A DNA stretch of 64,000 bases from Clostridium jeddahitimonense (GCA_000753455.2 LM994670.1:800177-864176); one strand, 5' to 3'; shown: positions 54,461 through 62,838, counted from the first letter of the stretch. Notes: generated by a model from the letters alone, not told the origin. Numbers and translations are program-made.

Positions 54461-54573
54461 AAGATAACTTTAAATTATTTATATATTTTGTTAAAAGCAT
54501 ATTTATTTTGATGTGAAAGCTTGGATTTTTCTGTAGATGCTTAGAAATATATATATTTAAAGTTATCTTTTTT
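54461..54573. repeat. large stem-loop after the VCBS-like gene
   Basis: AAGATAACTTTAAAT (54461-54475) pairs perfectly with ATTTAAAGTTATCTT (54555-54569), enclosing about 79 bases, and a T run follows. Inside, AAGCAT (54495-54500) can pair with ATGCTT (54537-54542). It may be a terminator with an unusually large loop or a deleted mobile element. Confidence 0.6.
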
Positions 54574-54685
54574 ATAAAGGATAACACAAGGAAGTATACA
54601 GTAATATATAAGGATGGAAAAAAATATAATAAGCTTATATAATATGCTATAATATAGAATATACAAAGTTAAGGGAGGAATTTGC

Positions 54686-55393
54686 ATGTCAATATTAAAG
54701 AGATTCACTGATATAATGTCTTCTAACATTAATGCTATGCTAGATAAGTGTGAGGACCCTGTTAAAATGGTAGATCAACTAATGAGAAACTTAAATAAGG
54801 ATTTAAATGAAGTAAAAGTAGAAACAGCTTCAGTTATGGCGGAAGAAAGCAGAGCAAAAAGAGAACTTAATGAATGCCAAGTAGAAGTTAATAAAATGCT
54901 GGATTATGCTAAAAGAGCTGTTGCAGCAGGAAATGATGATGATGCAAGAAGATTTTTAGAGAAAAAGGTAACTCTTTCTGAAAAATTAACTTTATTACAA
55001 ACAAAATATGATACAGCAAGATCAAATTCAGATAAAATGAAATCTATGTATAACAAAATATCAAGTCAAATTGAAGAACTTAATGAAAGAAGAGCTGTTA
55101 TAAAAGCTAAGATGGCAACAGCTAAAATTCAAGAAAAAGTTAATTCAATAGGAAATAGCGTTAATAAATCAACTGCTAGTATGGATTCTTTTGCAAGAAT
55201 GGAAGAAAAGGCAAATAGAATGTTAGATGAAGCAAATGCAATGGCAGAATTAAATGCTAAACCAGTTGATGATATAGATGATTTAATGGGTAAATATAAC
55301 ACTAATAATTCATCTGTAGAGGATGAACTTGCAGCTTTAAAGGGAAACAATGACGCTGTTGAAGATATGTTAAATAAGTTAAAAAGTGAGTAG
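54686..55393 (+). CDS. PspA/IM30 family membrane-stress protein
   Basis: 235 residues, almost entirely coiled-coil helix (about 25-180). The start MSILKRFTDIMSSNINAMLDKCEDPVKMVDQLMRNL is typical of PspA/IM30/LiaH. These proteins bind membranes and form ESCRT-III-like rings under envelope stress. The neighbour is an SPFH/zinc-ribbon protein, matching the pspA-ydjI arrangement of Bacillus. AAGGGAGG ribosome binding site. Putative -10 TATAATA lies about 35 bp upstream (54648). Confidence 0.92.
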   Translation: MSILKRFTDIMSSNINAMLDKCEDPVKMVDQLMRNLNKDLNEVKVETASVMAEESRAKRELNECQVEVNKMLDYAKRAVAAGNDDDARRFLEKKVTLSEKLTLLQTKYDTARSNSDKMKSMYNKISSQIEELNERRAVIKAKMATAKIQEKVNSIGNSVNKSTASMDSFARMEEKANRMLDEANAMAELNAKPVDDIDDLMGKYNTNNSSVEDELAALKGNNDAVEDMLNKLKSE

Positions 55394-55439
55394 TATAATA
55401 TTAAATAGGATTATCTTTTAATATATAACGGAGGTAAAG

Positions 55440-56483
55440 ATGGGATTATTTAAAAACCAACTTGTAAATGTAATTGAATGGAACGAGACAAGAGATGATG
55501 TTATCTTTTGGATGTGGAAGAATAACGAAATAAAGAAAAATAGTAGATTAATAATAAGACCAGGTCAAGATGCTATTTTTATGCAAAATGGTAAAGTTGA
55601 AGGTGTATTTACTGATGAGGGAAATTATGAAGTAGAAACTGAAATAATCCCATTTTTATCAACTTTAAAAGGCTTTAAGTTTGGATTTAATAGTGGGCTA
55701 AGAGCAGAAGTTTTATTTATTAACACAAAAGAGTTTTTAGTAAGATGGGGAACTAAGAGTCCAATTAATATACCAGCGCCAGGTATGCCAGGGGGTATGC
55801 CAATAAGATGTTTTGGTTTTTATACAGTAAAAATTGATGATTATATGACTTTAATAGATAAAGTTGCGGGGATAAAGAGCCAATTTACGGTTGAGGATAT
55901 TAAGACACGTACATCAGCTATTATGGATGGCCTTCTAATGAAATGGATAGTAAAAGAAGGGAAAAATATGTTTAATCTTCAAGTAAACTCAGCAGATATA
56001 GCAAGAGGGTTAAAGATAGATTTAGATATGCAACTTTTACAAATAGGTTTAACTGTGACTGGAGTAACAATTGAAAACTTTAATTATCCAGAACAAGTTC
56101 AAAGTATGATAGATAAAAATGCTGCTTATGGGATGGTTGGAAATATAGGACACTACCAAAATGTAGCTATGGTTGAGTCTATGGAAAAGAATCCTGGAAG
56201 CTCAATAGGCAATATGGCTCAAGCTGGTATAGGAATGCAAATGGGAATGCAAATGGCAAAAGAAATGAAGAGTAACATGGATAATTCAAAGAATGATACT
56301 CATAATTCAAATAGTTGTCCAAACTGCCATAGTAATGTAGATAACAATGCTAAGTTTTGTCCAAATTGCGGAGAGAAGATAGTAAAAGTAGAAGAAAGCT
56401 CTAAAAAGAAATTTTGTTCTGAGTGTGGAGCAAAACAAGATGAAAATTCTAAGTTCTGTAGTGAATGCGGAAATAAACTTTAA
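55440..56483 (+). CDS. SPFH-domain protein with two zinc ribbons (YdjI-like)
   Basis: 347 residues. An SPFH-like domain (about 25-230: RPGQDAIFMQNGKVEGVF, FLSTLKGFKFGFNSGLRAEVLFI) precedes a Met/Gly-rich linker and two C-terminal zinc ribbons: CPNCHSNVDNNAKFCPNCG and CSECGAKQDENSKFCSECG. Bacillus YdjI has the same SPFH plan. Together with PspA it likely forms a membrane-stress or microdomain complex. GGAGGTAAAG ribosome binding site; 46 bases after pspA, probably co-transcribed. Confidence 0.9.
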   Translation: MGLFKNQLVNVIEWNETRDDVIFWMWKNNEIKKNSRLIIRPGQDAIFMQNGKVEGVFTDEGNYEVETEIIPFLSTLKGFKFGFNSGLRAEVLFINTKEFLVRWGTKSPINIPAPGMPGGMPIRCFGFYTVKIDDYMTLIDKVAGIKSQFTVEDIKTRTSAIMDGLLMKWIVKEGKNMFNLQVNSADIARGLKIDLDMQLLQIGLTVTGVTIENFNYPEQVQSMIDKNAAYGMVGNIGHYQNVAMVESMEKNPGSSIGNMAQAGIGMQMGMQMAKEMKSNMDNSKNDTHNSNSCPNCHSNVDNNAKFCPNCGEKIVKVEESSKKKFCSECGAKQDENSKFCSECGNKL

Positions 56484-56487
56484 AAAA

Positions 56488-56549
56488 TGACAAGTGATAA
56501 GTTAGGAAATTGAATCAGCTTAAGCTGATTCAAAACTTGTCACTTGTCA
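56488..56549. repeat. class D TGACAA-stem palindrome, copy 1
   Basis: ATGACAAGTGATAAGT pairs with ACTTGTCACTTGTCAT (one G-T pair); inside is TGAATCAGC-TTAA-GCTGATTCA. It lies between convergent genes, five bases after the SPFH stop codon. Confidence 0.75.
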
Positions 56550-56598
56550 TTTATAAATTATCACCTAATAAAGCATTGAAATTTTACTAGGGAATAAG

Positions 56599-57468
56599 TT
56601 AATAAGTTAAAATTTCTATTCCTGTTTCTGTAACAAGAACGGTATATTCCCATTGTGCGGAAGGATATCCATCTTCTGTTAAAACAGTCCAATCGTCCTC
56701 TGAATCAATAAAGATATCTGGTTTTCCCATATTTATCATAGGCTCAATAGTGAAAATCATACCTGGAACTAATAGCATACCAGTACCTTTTTTACCAACG
56801 TGAGATACAAAAGGTTCTTCATGGAATTGTAAGCCTACTCCATGTCCGCCAAATTCTCTAACGACAGAATAGCCATTGCTTTCAGCATGTTTTTGAACTG
56901 CTTCTGCTATATCACCCATAAAGCCCCAAGGTTTAGCTGCTTCTAATCCTTTTTCTAAGCACTCTTTTGCCACATCTACTAATTTATCTAGGTCAGGATG
57001 AACTTCTCCTATTTTAAACATTCTAGAAGCATCAGAAAAATATCCATTATATATAGTAGAAACATCTACATTTATAATATCTCCTTCCTCTAATATTACA
57101 TCTGGACTAGGTATACCGTGACAAACTTCATCATTTATTGATGTACAAACACTTTTTGGATAGCCTTGAAAGTTTAGTGGAGCAGGAATAGCGCCTTGAG
57201 AAACTGTAAACTCATGAACTATTGTGTTTATTTCATCTGTGCTCATACCAACTTTTATATTTTTTGATACAAGATCTAAAACTGCAGTGTTTATTTTAGA
57301 ACTTTCTTTTATACGTTGAATTTGTTCTTCGTTTTTAATTATACTTCTTGGAGGAATAATAGCACCTCTTTGGGCATAAGAAAATAATTTTTTGTCAAAT
57401 TCAAGATGACAATGTTTATATTTTTTATTGCTACCGCACCAGCATGGTGCATTTCTATTAATGTTCAT
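56599..57468 (-). CDS. map: methionine aminopeptidase type I with N-terminal SEC-C zinc motif
   Basis: 289 residues. Residues 7-21 (APCWCGSNKKYKHCH) form a SEC-C zinc motif, common in clostridial MetAPs and reminiscent of SecA. The pita-bread domain has metal ligands in GDIINVDVSTIYNGYFSDASRMF (two Asp), GGHGVGLQFHEEP (His), and IFTIEPM (Glu), then QWEYTVLVTETG (Glu). It removes the N-terminal Met from nascent proteins, and SEC-C may help ribosome binding. Another MetAP gene probably exists elsewhere; this copy is outside the ribosomal cluster. Ribosome binding site AAGGAGAA. Confidence 0.92.
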   Translation of the reverse strand: MNINRNAPCWCGSNKKYKHCHLEFDKKLFSYAQRGAIIPPRSIIKNEEQIQRIKESSKINTAVLDLVSKNIKVGMSTDEINTIVHEFTVSQGAIPAPLNFQGYPKSVCTSINDEVCHGIPSPDVILEEGDIINVDVSTIYNGYFSDASRMFKIGEVHPDLDKLVDVAKECLEKGLEAAKPWGFMGDIAEAVQKHAESNGYSVVREFGGHGVGLQFHEEPFVSHVGKKGTGMLLVPGMIFTIEPMINMGKPDIFIDSEDDWTVLTEDGYPSAQWEYTVLVTETGIEILTY

Positions 57469-57596
57469 ATTGTTCTCCTTAATTTTTTAATTACTATAAT
57501 AATTATTATACTACTAAATTAGAAATGTTGATAATAAGTATAATAATGATATAAAATTATATTATAAATTATATTTATGGAGATAGAGGAGGAAGT

Positions 57597-58427
57597 ATGG
57601 AATTAGAAATAATAAGAGCTATTCAGAGTATATCAAATCCATTTCTAGATATATTATTTCAAGTATTCACTATGTTTGGTGAAGAGTTAATATTAATATC
57701 TATAATAACAACTATATATTGGGCGTATGATAAAAAGTTTGGAGAGTATGTAGCTTATTCATCACTTACAAGCTTATTATTTAATAATGCGGTAAAAGAT
57801 ATATTTAAAATGAAGAGGCCTATTGGAGAAGAGGGAATTAGAACATTAAGAGCTGAAACAGCTACAGGATACTCCTTTCCAAGCGGACATAGCCAAGGTG
57901 CAGCATCTTTTTATGGAAGTATAGCTATATACTTTAGAAAGAGAATTATTTATATATTAGCTACTATTATAATTTTTTTAGTTGGGATATCAAGACTTTA
58001 CTTAGGTGTTCATTATCCTAAGGATGTAGTAGTAGGAATAATCTTTGGACTTATAATAGCAATAATAACATATAAATTATTTAATTCTGTTAATAATAGA
58101 AACTTACTTTATGTAATAACTTTCTTATGTTTTATACCTGCATTAATATTTGCGCAGTCTCCAGATTTTATAAAAGGAATGGGAACATATTTAGGATTTG
58201 TTTTAGGTGTAATTGTTGAAAAGAGATATGTTAATTTTTCAGTTGAGGGAAGCTTAATTAATAAAGTATTAAGAGTTGTTATAGGTATAGCAATTTTACT
58301 TGTAATTAAATCAGGATTAAAATTAATTTTTCCTAATGAATTAATTTTCCATTTTATAAGATATACAATAGTAACATTTGTAGGAATAGGAGTATATCCG
58401 GCAATATTTAAAAAGCTTAAAATATAA
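57597..58427 (+). CDS. PAP2-family membrane phosphatase
   Basis: 276 residues with eight or so hydrophobic segments. All three phosphatase motifs are intact: KDIFKMKRP (K-x6-RP), SFPSGHSQG (PSGH), and SRLYLGVHYPKDV (SR-x5-H-x3-D). It likely dephosphorylates undecaprenyl pyrophosphate, phosphatidic acid or a similar lipid. GAGGAGG ribosome binding site. No operon partner is visible. The length, about 80 residues longer than minimal PAP2 enzymes, reflects extra C-terminal membrane helices. Confidence 0.9.
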   Translation: MELEIIRAIQSISNPFLDILFQVFTMFGEELILISIITTIYWAYDKKFGEYVAYSSLTSLLFNNAVKDIFKMKRPIGEEGIRTLRAETATGYSFPSGHSQGAASFYGSIAIYFRKRIIYILATIIIFLVGISRLYLGVHYPKDVVVGIIFGLIIAIITYKLFNSVNNRNLLYVITFLCFIPALIFAQSPDFIKGMGTYLGFVLGVIVEKRYVNFSVEGSLINKVLRVVIGIAILLVIKSGLKLIFPNELIFHFIRYTIVTFVGIGVYPAIFKKLKI

Positions 58428-58439
58428 AGCAATGCTTTA

Positions 58440-58567
58440 TTAATTTATAATTTTGAATTATAAATGATAAATTAAGGGGGAAATTCCTTGAAAGGAATTT
58501 TAAAAGAAACTGCCTAAGCAGTTTCCACCTTAATTTAGAATTGAAAATTTATAATTTAGAATTAAAT
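58440..58567. repeat. class C AT-rich modular palindrome, copy 2
   Basis: Outer arms TAATTTATAATTTTGAATTA and the reverse complement of the right flank (CTTAATTTAGAATTGAAAAT) are related inversely; inner hairpins are AAATTCCTT-GA-AAGGAATTT (58481-58500) and GAAACTGC-CTAA-GCAGTTTC (58506-58525), flanked by GGGGG and CCACC. The - strand gene's stop codon and last few residues lie in the right arm. Confidence 0.7.
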
Positions 58568-59481
58568 ATTTCTGTAAGGAATCTAAAAAAATCACTAATA
58601 ATCATCGTTATTGCACTGTAGAATATAGTTAAAATAATCATATAAATGCAATAAATTATAGGACATAACATAAAAAAAGATAGTATTTTTCTATTGTTAC
58701 CTATAAAATATGTAAATCTGATCCAAACCTTATCTAAAAACCATGCCTTATTTTCTATAATAAGTTCTTTTAATGTATCTATGTCTAAAGGCGTATTAAC
58801 ATTTTCACTTGAATTTATTATAAACGGAAGTTGATTTTCTTCAATTAATTTAAAAGTATCAATATTAATAGTATTTTCTATATCACTTTCTGGAGATAAT
58901 ATTAATGTAGTTAAAGGTACATCTTCTTCAATAATATCATCCAGTAGATTTTTAATGTTTTCAGTTTCATTGTATATATCATAAATAAGACTATTAGCAG
59001 CTTCTTTAGAGTAATTAGTATCTAAAAAATATGATAATGGTATTATGTTGTATAGCCCGTTTGGGGTAATAGCTAAGTGGTATATATTAAGGGACCTTTC
59101 GTCATTTTCTAAAGAGATATTATTTAATACTACATTACTAGTTGGAAGAGCTTTAAGTATATCTTTTATATTAGCGTTAATTTTAATTTCATTAACAAAC
59201 TTTTTTATATTGTTATAAATATTATTATAAATTCCTTTATATAAAGCAACATTATGTACTAAGTATATAAAGTACATAGTAGAAAGTATTGAAAAGTTAA
59301 GATGAAATAGTAATCCCAATATAAATAATATAGTAGGCACTCTTAGAAATTTATTTATAAATAAAAATCGTATAATTTTAAAAAGTAAAATGAAAATTTT
59401 ATACATAAGCAATAAAGTATAATACGAAGATTTTAGTATAAATAAGATAGTAAAGCCTATAGATTTAAATAAGAAAAACAA
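58549..59481 (-). CDS. membrane protein with degenerate NERD-like domain
   Basis: 310 residues: two or three hydrophobic segments at the N terminus (about 1-85), a soluble region (about 95-250) and two C-terminal helices (about 258-295). In the soluble part, SNVVLNNISLENDERSLNIYHLAITPNGLYNI follows the NERD nuclease-related pattern (IDHxxxTPNGxFVIE), but the catalytic acid positions are missing. I infer a non-catalytic relative. TTG start at 59481 with GGAGGT six bases upstream; the longer frame includes that site. Last codons and stop come from the class C element. Confidence 0.68.
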   Translation of the reverse strand: MFFLFKSIGFTILFILKSSYYTLLLMYKIFILLFKIIRFLFINKFLRVPTILFILGLLFHLNFSILSTMYFIYLVHNVALYKGIYNNIYNNIKKFVNEIKINANIKDILKALPTSNVVLNNISLENDERSLNIYHLAITPNGLYNIIPLSYFLDTNYSKEAANSLIYDIYNETENIKNLLDDIIEEDVPLTTLILSPESDIENTINIDTFKLIEENQLPFIINSSENVNTPLDIDTLKELIIENKAWFLDKVWIRFTYFIGNNRKILSFFMLCPIIYCIYMIILTIFYSAITMIISDFFRFLTEIFNSKL

Positions 59482-59598
59482 TTTAATACCTCCAAGATAA
59501 ATAAGAAAACCCATCCATAGTAGTATTATTTACCAAAAGGTAAGAATTTATTAAATGACATATAATATAAAAGTTATAAGAAAAATTAATAAAACTTA

Positions 59599-59629
59599 TT
59601 GACTCTATAGTTACAATAGAGTTTATAAT
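59599..59629 (+). promoter_or_regulatory. MerR-type promoter/operator of the MATE-merR pair
   Basis: -35 TTGACT (59599-59604) and -10 TATAAT (59624-59629) are 19 bp apart, the unusually long spacing of MerR-regulated promoters. Inside lies ACTCTATAGT, one base, then ACAATAGAGT, a near-perfect dyad. Confidence 0.75.
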
Positions 59630-59663
59630 GTGGAAGGAAAATTTAAAAATAAGGGTGGTAATT

Positions 59664-60968
59664 ATGACTAAGGAGTTTTTAAAATATGCTATTCCATCAG
59701 CATTAGCAATGTTTACTTCAGCATTATATACAGTTATTGATGGAATATTTGTAGGACAAGGTGTTGGATCATTAGCTTTAGCAGCTGTTAATATAGTATT
59801 ACCTTTTACTGTTATGTTATTTGGTATTGCTAATATGTTTGCTATTGGGGGAGGAGCTTTAGTATCAAAAAATATTGGAGCTAAAAAAGTAGATAAGGCT
59901 GTAAATATTTTTAGACAAGTATTTAAATTCTTATTTATAATAAGTATAGGAATTAGTTTGATATGTATTATATTTACTAATCAAATTGTAACTGTTTTAG
60001 GAGCTACAGAAAATATAAAACCTTTATCTGTTGAGTACTTAAGATTTTATGCGCTTTTCTGTATTCCAAACTTAGTTGGAATAGTTTTAAATAGTTTTGT
60101 TAGAAATGATGGAAGACCTAAGCTTGCTATGATTTCTACTATAAGTGGAGCTATTACAAATGTTATATTAGATTATGTGTTTATATTCCCATTAGGAATG
60201 GGCATAAAGGGAGCTGCAATAGCCACAGGACTTGGACAAATAGTTACTGTTGCAATCTTATTACCACATTTCTTAATGAAAAAGGGATATTTAAGTTTTG
60301 GAAAAGTTAAGATAGAAAAAGAAAGAATAAAAGAATTCTGTGTGATAGGATTCCCATCGTTTTTTGCACAAGCTAGTTATTCAGTAATAGTTTTATTGCA
60401 TAACATAGCTATTGTTAAAATAGTTGGAGAAGTTGGTATATCCGCGTATAGTATAATGAATTACCTAACAACTAATGTTTATATGGTACTTTACGGTGTA
60501 ACTTTAGGAGTACAACCTCTTATAAGTTATAATTATGGTAGAAGAAATTCAGAAAAAATGTTAGGATTTTATAAGATAACTTGTAGATCAATAATTTTAA
60601 TAACTGCGATATTTACAGCAGTAGTATATCTATTTGGACCTAACTTAATTAATATATTCACTAATGATAGTAATTTAGCTAATATGGCATTTACAGCTAT
60701 AAAAATAAATATATTTAGTTATTTTGCAGTGGGGTTAAATTTAAATACTTTAGTATACTATCAAGCAATAGAGAAACCTAAGTATTCGAATATTGTATGT
60801 ATTTTAAGATCAGTAGTATACTTACCAATAAGTATCTTTGTTTTATCAAAGATATTTGGGGTAAATGGAATATGGGCAGCAGCAATAGTAGCTGAAACTG
60901 CAACTTATATAACTATGAGATTTAAAACAAATGTTGAAGAGTCAACAGCTGAAATGTTAGCAGCTTAA
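59664..60968 (+). CDS. MATE-family multidrug/Na+ efflux transporter
   Basis: 434 residues with about 12 membrane helices in two halves. The N-terminal part includes PSALAMFTSALYTVIDGIFVGQGVGSLALAAVNI and the middle GVGQPLISYNYGRRN type segment (GVTLGVQPLISYNYGRRNSEKM). MATE transporters exchange drugs or cations for Na+ or H+. The ATG at 59664 has AGGGTGGT upstream; an in-frame ATG at 59628 would overlap the -10 region. A MerR regulator follows and a MerR-type promoter precedes, suggesting drug-induced expression. Confidence 0.9.
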   Translation: MTKEFLKYAIPSALAMFTSALYTVIDGIFVGQGVGSLALAAVNIVLPFTVMLFGIANMFAIGGGALVSKNIGAKKVDKAVNIFRQVFKFLFIISIGISLICIIFTNQIVTVLGATENIKPLSVEYLRFYALFCIPNLVGIVLNSFVRNDGRPKLAMISTISGAITNVILDYVFIFPLGMGIKGAAIATGLGQIVTVAILLPHFLMKKGYLSFGKVKIEKERIKEFCVIGFPSFFAQASYSVIVLLHNIAIVKIVGEVGISAYSIMNYLTTNVYMVLYGVTLGVQPLISYNYGRRNSEKMLGFYKITCRSIILITAIFTAVVYLFGPNLINIFTNDSNLANMAFTAIKINIFSYFAVGLNLNTLVYYQAIEKPKYSNIVCILRSVVYLPISIFVLSKIFGVNGIWAAAIVAETATYITMRFKTNVEESTAEMLAA

Positions 60969-60997
60969 ATATAAAAATTATGATAAAATACTAAATT

Positions 60998-61044
60998 AAT
61001 GACAAATGGTAGGTTAATGAATTTTGAACTTGCTATTTGTCATT
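60998..61044. repeat. class D TGACAA-stem palindrome, copy 2
   Basis: AATGACAAATGGTAGGT pairs with ACTTGCTATTTGTCATT (several G-T pairs). It lies between the MATE and merR genes. Confidence 0.65.
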
Positions 61045-61079
61045 TACCATTAAATAAAGTTTTATAGGGAGGGAAGTCT

Positions 61080-61898
61080 ATGGAATCAAGGTTCTCAATA
61101 GGAGATATAGCAAAAATTCATAATGTTTCAGTACAAACATTAAGACATTATGACAAGATTGGATTGTTAACACCTTCTTATATAAATAAAGAAACAGGAT
61201 ATAGATATTACTCATCAAAAGATTTTGTAATAATCGATCTTATAAAGCAGTGTAAATCTATGGGATTATCTTTAGATGAGATTAAAGAGATTATTCACAA
61301 TTATACGTCATTAGAGTCTATTTTAGATATAATGAAGAAACAAAAAGATATAATAGATAAAAAGATAAGCGAATTAAATACTATTAAGAATAATATATCT
61401 TTCTTAGAAAAAAGAATAAATGACTCTTTAGAAGAAGGAATAGATAGAATATTTATAAAAGAATATCCTAAAAGAGAATTTATAAAATATGATAATACAA
61501 ATAGATTTACTGTAGAGTTTGAGATAAACTTAAGTAAAGCACTAGCTGATGCAGAAAGAAAATATAATAATTTTAATAAAGAATTAGCTTTTGTAACGTC
61601 TTTTGAGGATTTAGAAAACGATGATAAAACTATATATAAAGCTATGATGTTAAGTTTTACTGATATGCTAAATGTGAATGATAAAGAAAAATATATAATT
61701 CCAGAGGGAAAATATATTACAATAAATTTTGATGATGATTATAAAGATACTAGAAAGTATTATGCTAGAATTATGAATTATATAAGAGAAAATAATCTTA
61801 AAATAAAAGGAGATTTCTACGAAATATATGCTATGACCCGTGTAGGGAATGATGGTAAAGAGAAATCTTTAGGAAAACTACAAATAGCAGTTCTTTAA
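61080..61898 (+). CDS. MerR-family transcriptional regulator (BmrR/BltR-like)
   Basis: 272 residues. N-terminal winged helix with SIGDIAKIHNVSVQTLRHYDKIGLL and GYRYYSSKDF (residues 5-45), a long dimerisation coiled coil (about 75-120) and a C-terminal ligand-binding domain of the GyrI-like type (about 120-272). It probably activates the upstream MATE gene through the 19-bp-spacer promoter. GGGAGGG ribosome binding site. No promoter of its own is apparent in the 111-base gap, so it may be autoregulated from the MATE promoter. Confidence 0.92.
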   Translation: MESRFSIGDIAKIHNVSVQTLRHYDKIGLLTPSYINKETGYRYYSSKDFVIIDLIKQCKSMGLSLDEIKEIIHNYTSLESILDIMKKQKDIIDKKISELNTIKNNISFLEKRINDSLEEGIDRIFIKEYPKREFIKYDNTNRFTVEFEINLSKALADAERKYNNFNKELAFVTSFEDLENDDKTIYKAMMLSFTDMLNVNDKEKYIIPEGKYITINFDDDYKDTRKYYARIMNYIRENNLKIKGDFYEIYAMTRVGNDGKEKSLGKLQIAVL

Positions 61899-61914
61899 TT
61901 AATGATTGAAATAT

Positions 61915-62059
61915 GTTGTTCGCTAAAGCTCACAATAGAAATGGTACCTAAAGCTAAGCAAAATATTTCTCTGTGGCTTTAGCTAAATATTTCTCTTCAG
62001 TTTACTGAAAATTTCTTTTGCCAAAGGCAACATTTCTCTTTGTAAGCGTAGCGAACAAC
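61915..62059. repeat. class A modular palindromic element, copy 4 (without central hairpin)
   Basis: Ends are GTTGTTCGC (61915-61923) and GCGAACAAC (62051-62059). Only one left linker (TAGAAAT) remains, then four right-type linkers TTTCTCT or TTTCTTT at 61966, 61990, 62012 and 62033 (24, 22, 21 bp). Hairpins include TTCAG-TTTA-CTGAA and TTTGCC-AAA-GGCAA. The right end is flush with the stop codon of the minus-strand gene. Confidence 0.85.
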
Positions 62060-62707
62060 TTATTTAAGTAATTCTATAACTTGTACTAAATCATCTGCTT
62101 TTTTATAAATCATTCCTAATAGTTCTTCGTCTGGAGTTAGTAAGTCTGGCACCATAATAGGATTCATTCCGGCATTTTTAGCAGCGTAAACTCCAAATCT
62201 TGAATCTTCCAGGACAATACAATTTTCAGGTTTTACATCAAGTTTTTCAGCTACTTTTAGGAAAATTTCAGGATCAGGCTTTGATTTAGTTACTTCATCT
62301 CCACAGATTATATAATCAAATTCATTAACTACATCACCTAAAGTTAATAGTTTAAGCGCTCTTTCTCTAGATGTAGATGTAGCTACAGCTCTTTTTATAT
62401 TATTAGATTTTAGATAAGAAAGTAATTCTTTTAATCCTTTTTTCACACCCAAGCCATTCATATCTATAAGTTTATCAGCCATAATATTTCTTTCTGAAAT
62501 AAGGTCTTTATAAGGACTATCCTCTCCAAATTTATTAATTAAAAGATTAGTGATATAGGTACTGTTAGTGCCTAGAAACTGTGAGAAAAGTTCATCGTCT
62601 ACTGGAATATTAACTTTTTCACCAGCGATTTTCCAAGCTTCTCTAGAAACTGTTTCTGTATCAAACATTAATCCATCCATATCAAAGATAACTAATTTTG
62701 TATTCAT
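62060..62707 (-). CDS. HAD-superfamily phosphatase (beta-phosphoglucomutase-like)
   Basis: 215 residues. HAD motif I is FDMDGLMFDTE (nucleophile Asp near residue 8), the helical cap is at about 15-80, motif II is ATSTSRER, motif III is KSKPDPEIF and motif IV is VLEDSRFGV. Subfamily I enzymes of this type dephosphorylate sugar phosphates, 2-phosphoglycolate or similar. The ATG at 62707 lies 11 bases from AGGGGTGG; a GTG five codons upstream is also possible. Its TAA stop directly adjoins the class A element. Confidence 0.88.
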   Translation of the reverse strand: MNTKLVIFDMDGLMFDTETVSREAWKIAGEKVNIPVDDELFSQFLGTNSTYITNLLINKFGEDSPYKDLISERNIMADKLIDMNGLGVKKGLKELLSYLKSNNIKRAVATSTSRERALKLLTLGDVVNEFDYIICGDEVTKSKPDPEIFLKVAEKLDVKPENCIVLEDSRFGVYAAKNAGMNPIMVPDLLTPDEELLGMIYKKADDLVQVIELLK

Positions 62708-62786
62708 AATTTTTACGTCCACCCCTTCAACTGTAATATAGTACTATATTATATTATAAATTTTAAAAGTTAAACAATATATTAAT

Positions 62787-62801
62787 AATTTTCTGAATTT
62801 G
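62787..62801 (+). promoter_or_regulatory. CodY-box-like sequence
   Basis: AATTTTCTGAATTTG matches the CodY consensus AATTTTCWGAAAATT at 12 of 15 positions by eye, upstream of the T-box operon promoter. AT-rich background makes chance likely. Confidence 0.2.
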
Positions 62802-62838
62802 AAAATCTATATTTTAGTAAAATCAAAAGTATTTTTTA

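Noticed and set aside
54541..54729. 62-codon minus-strand frame
   Set aside because: It overlaps the large stem-loop and the start of pspA and is AT-rich low complexity.
59628..59663. Upstream ATG for the MATE gene
   Set aside because: It would overlap the predicted -10 element; the ATG at 59664 has a good ribosome binding site.
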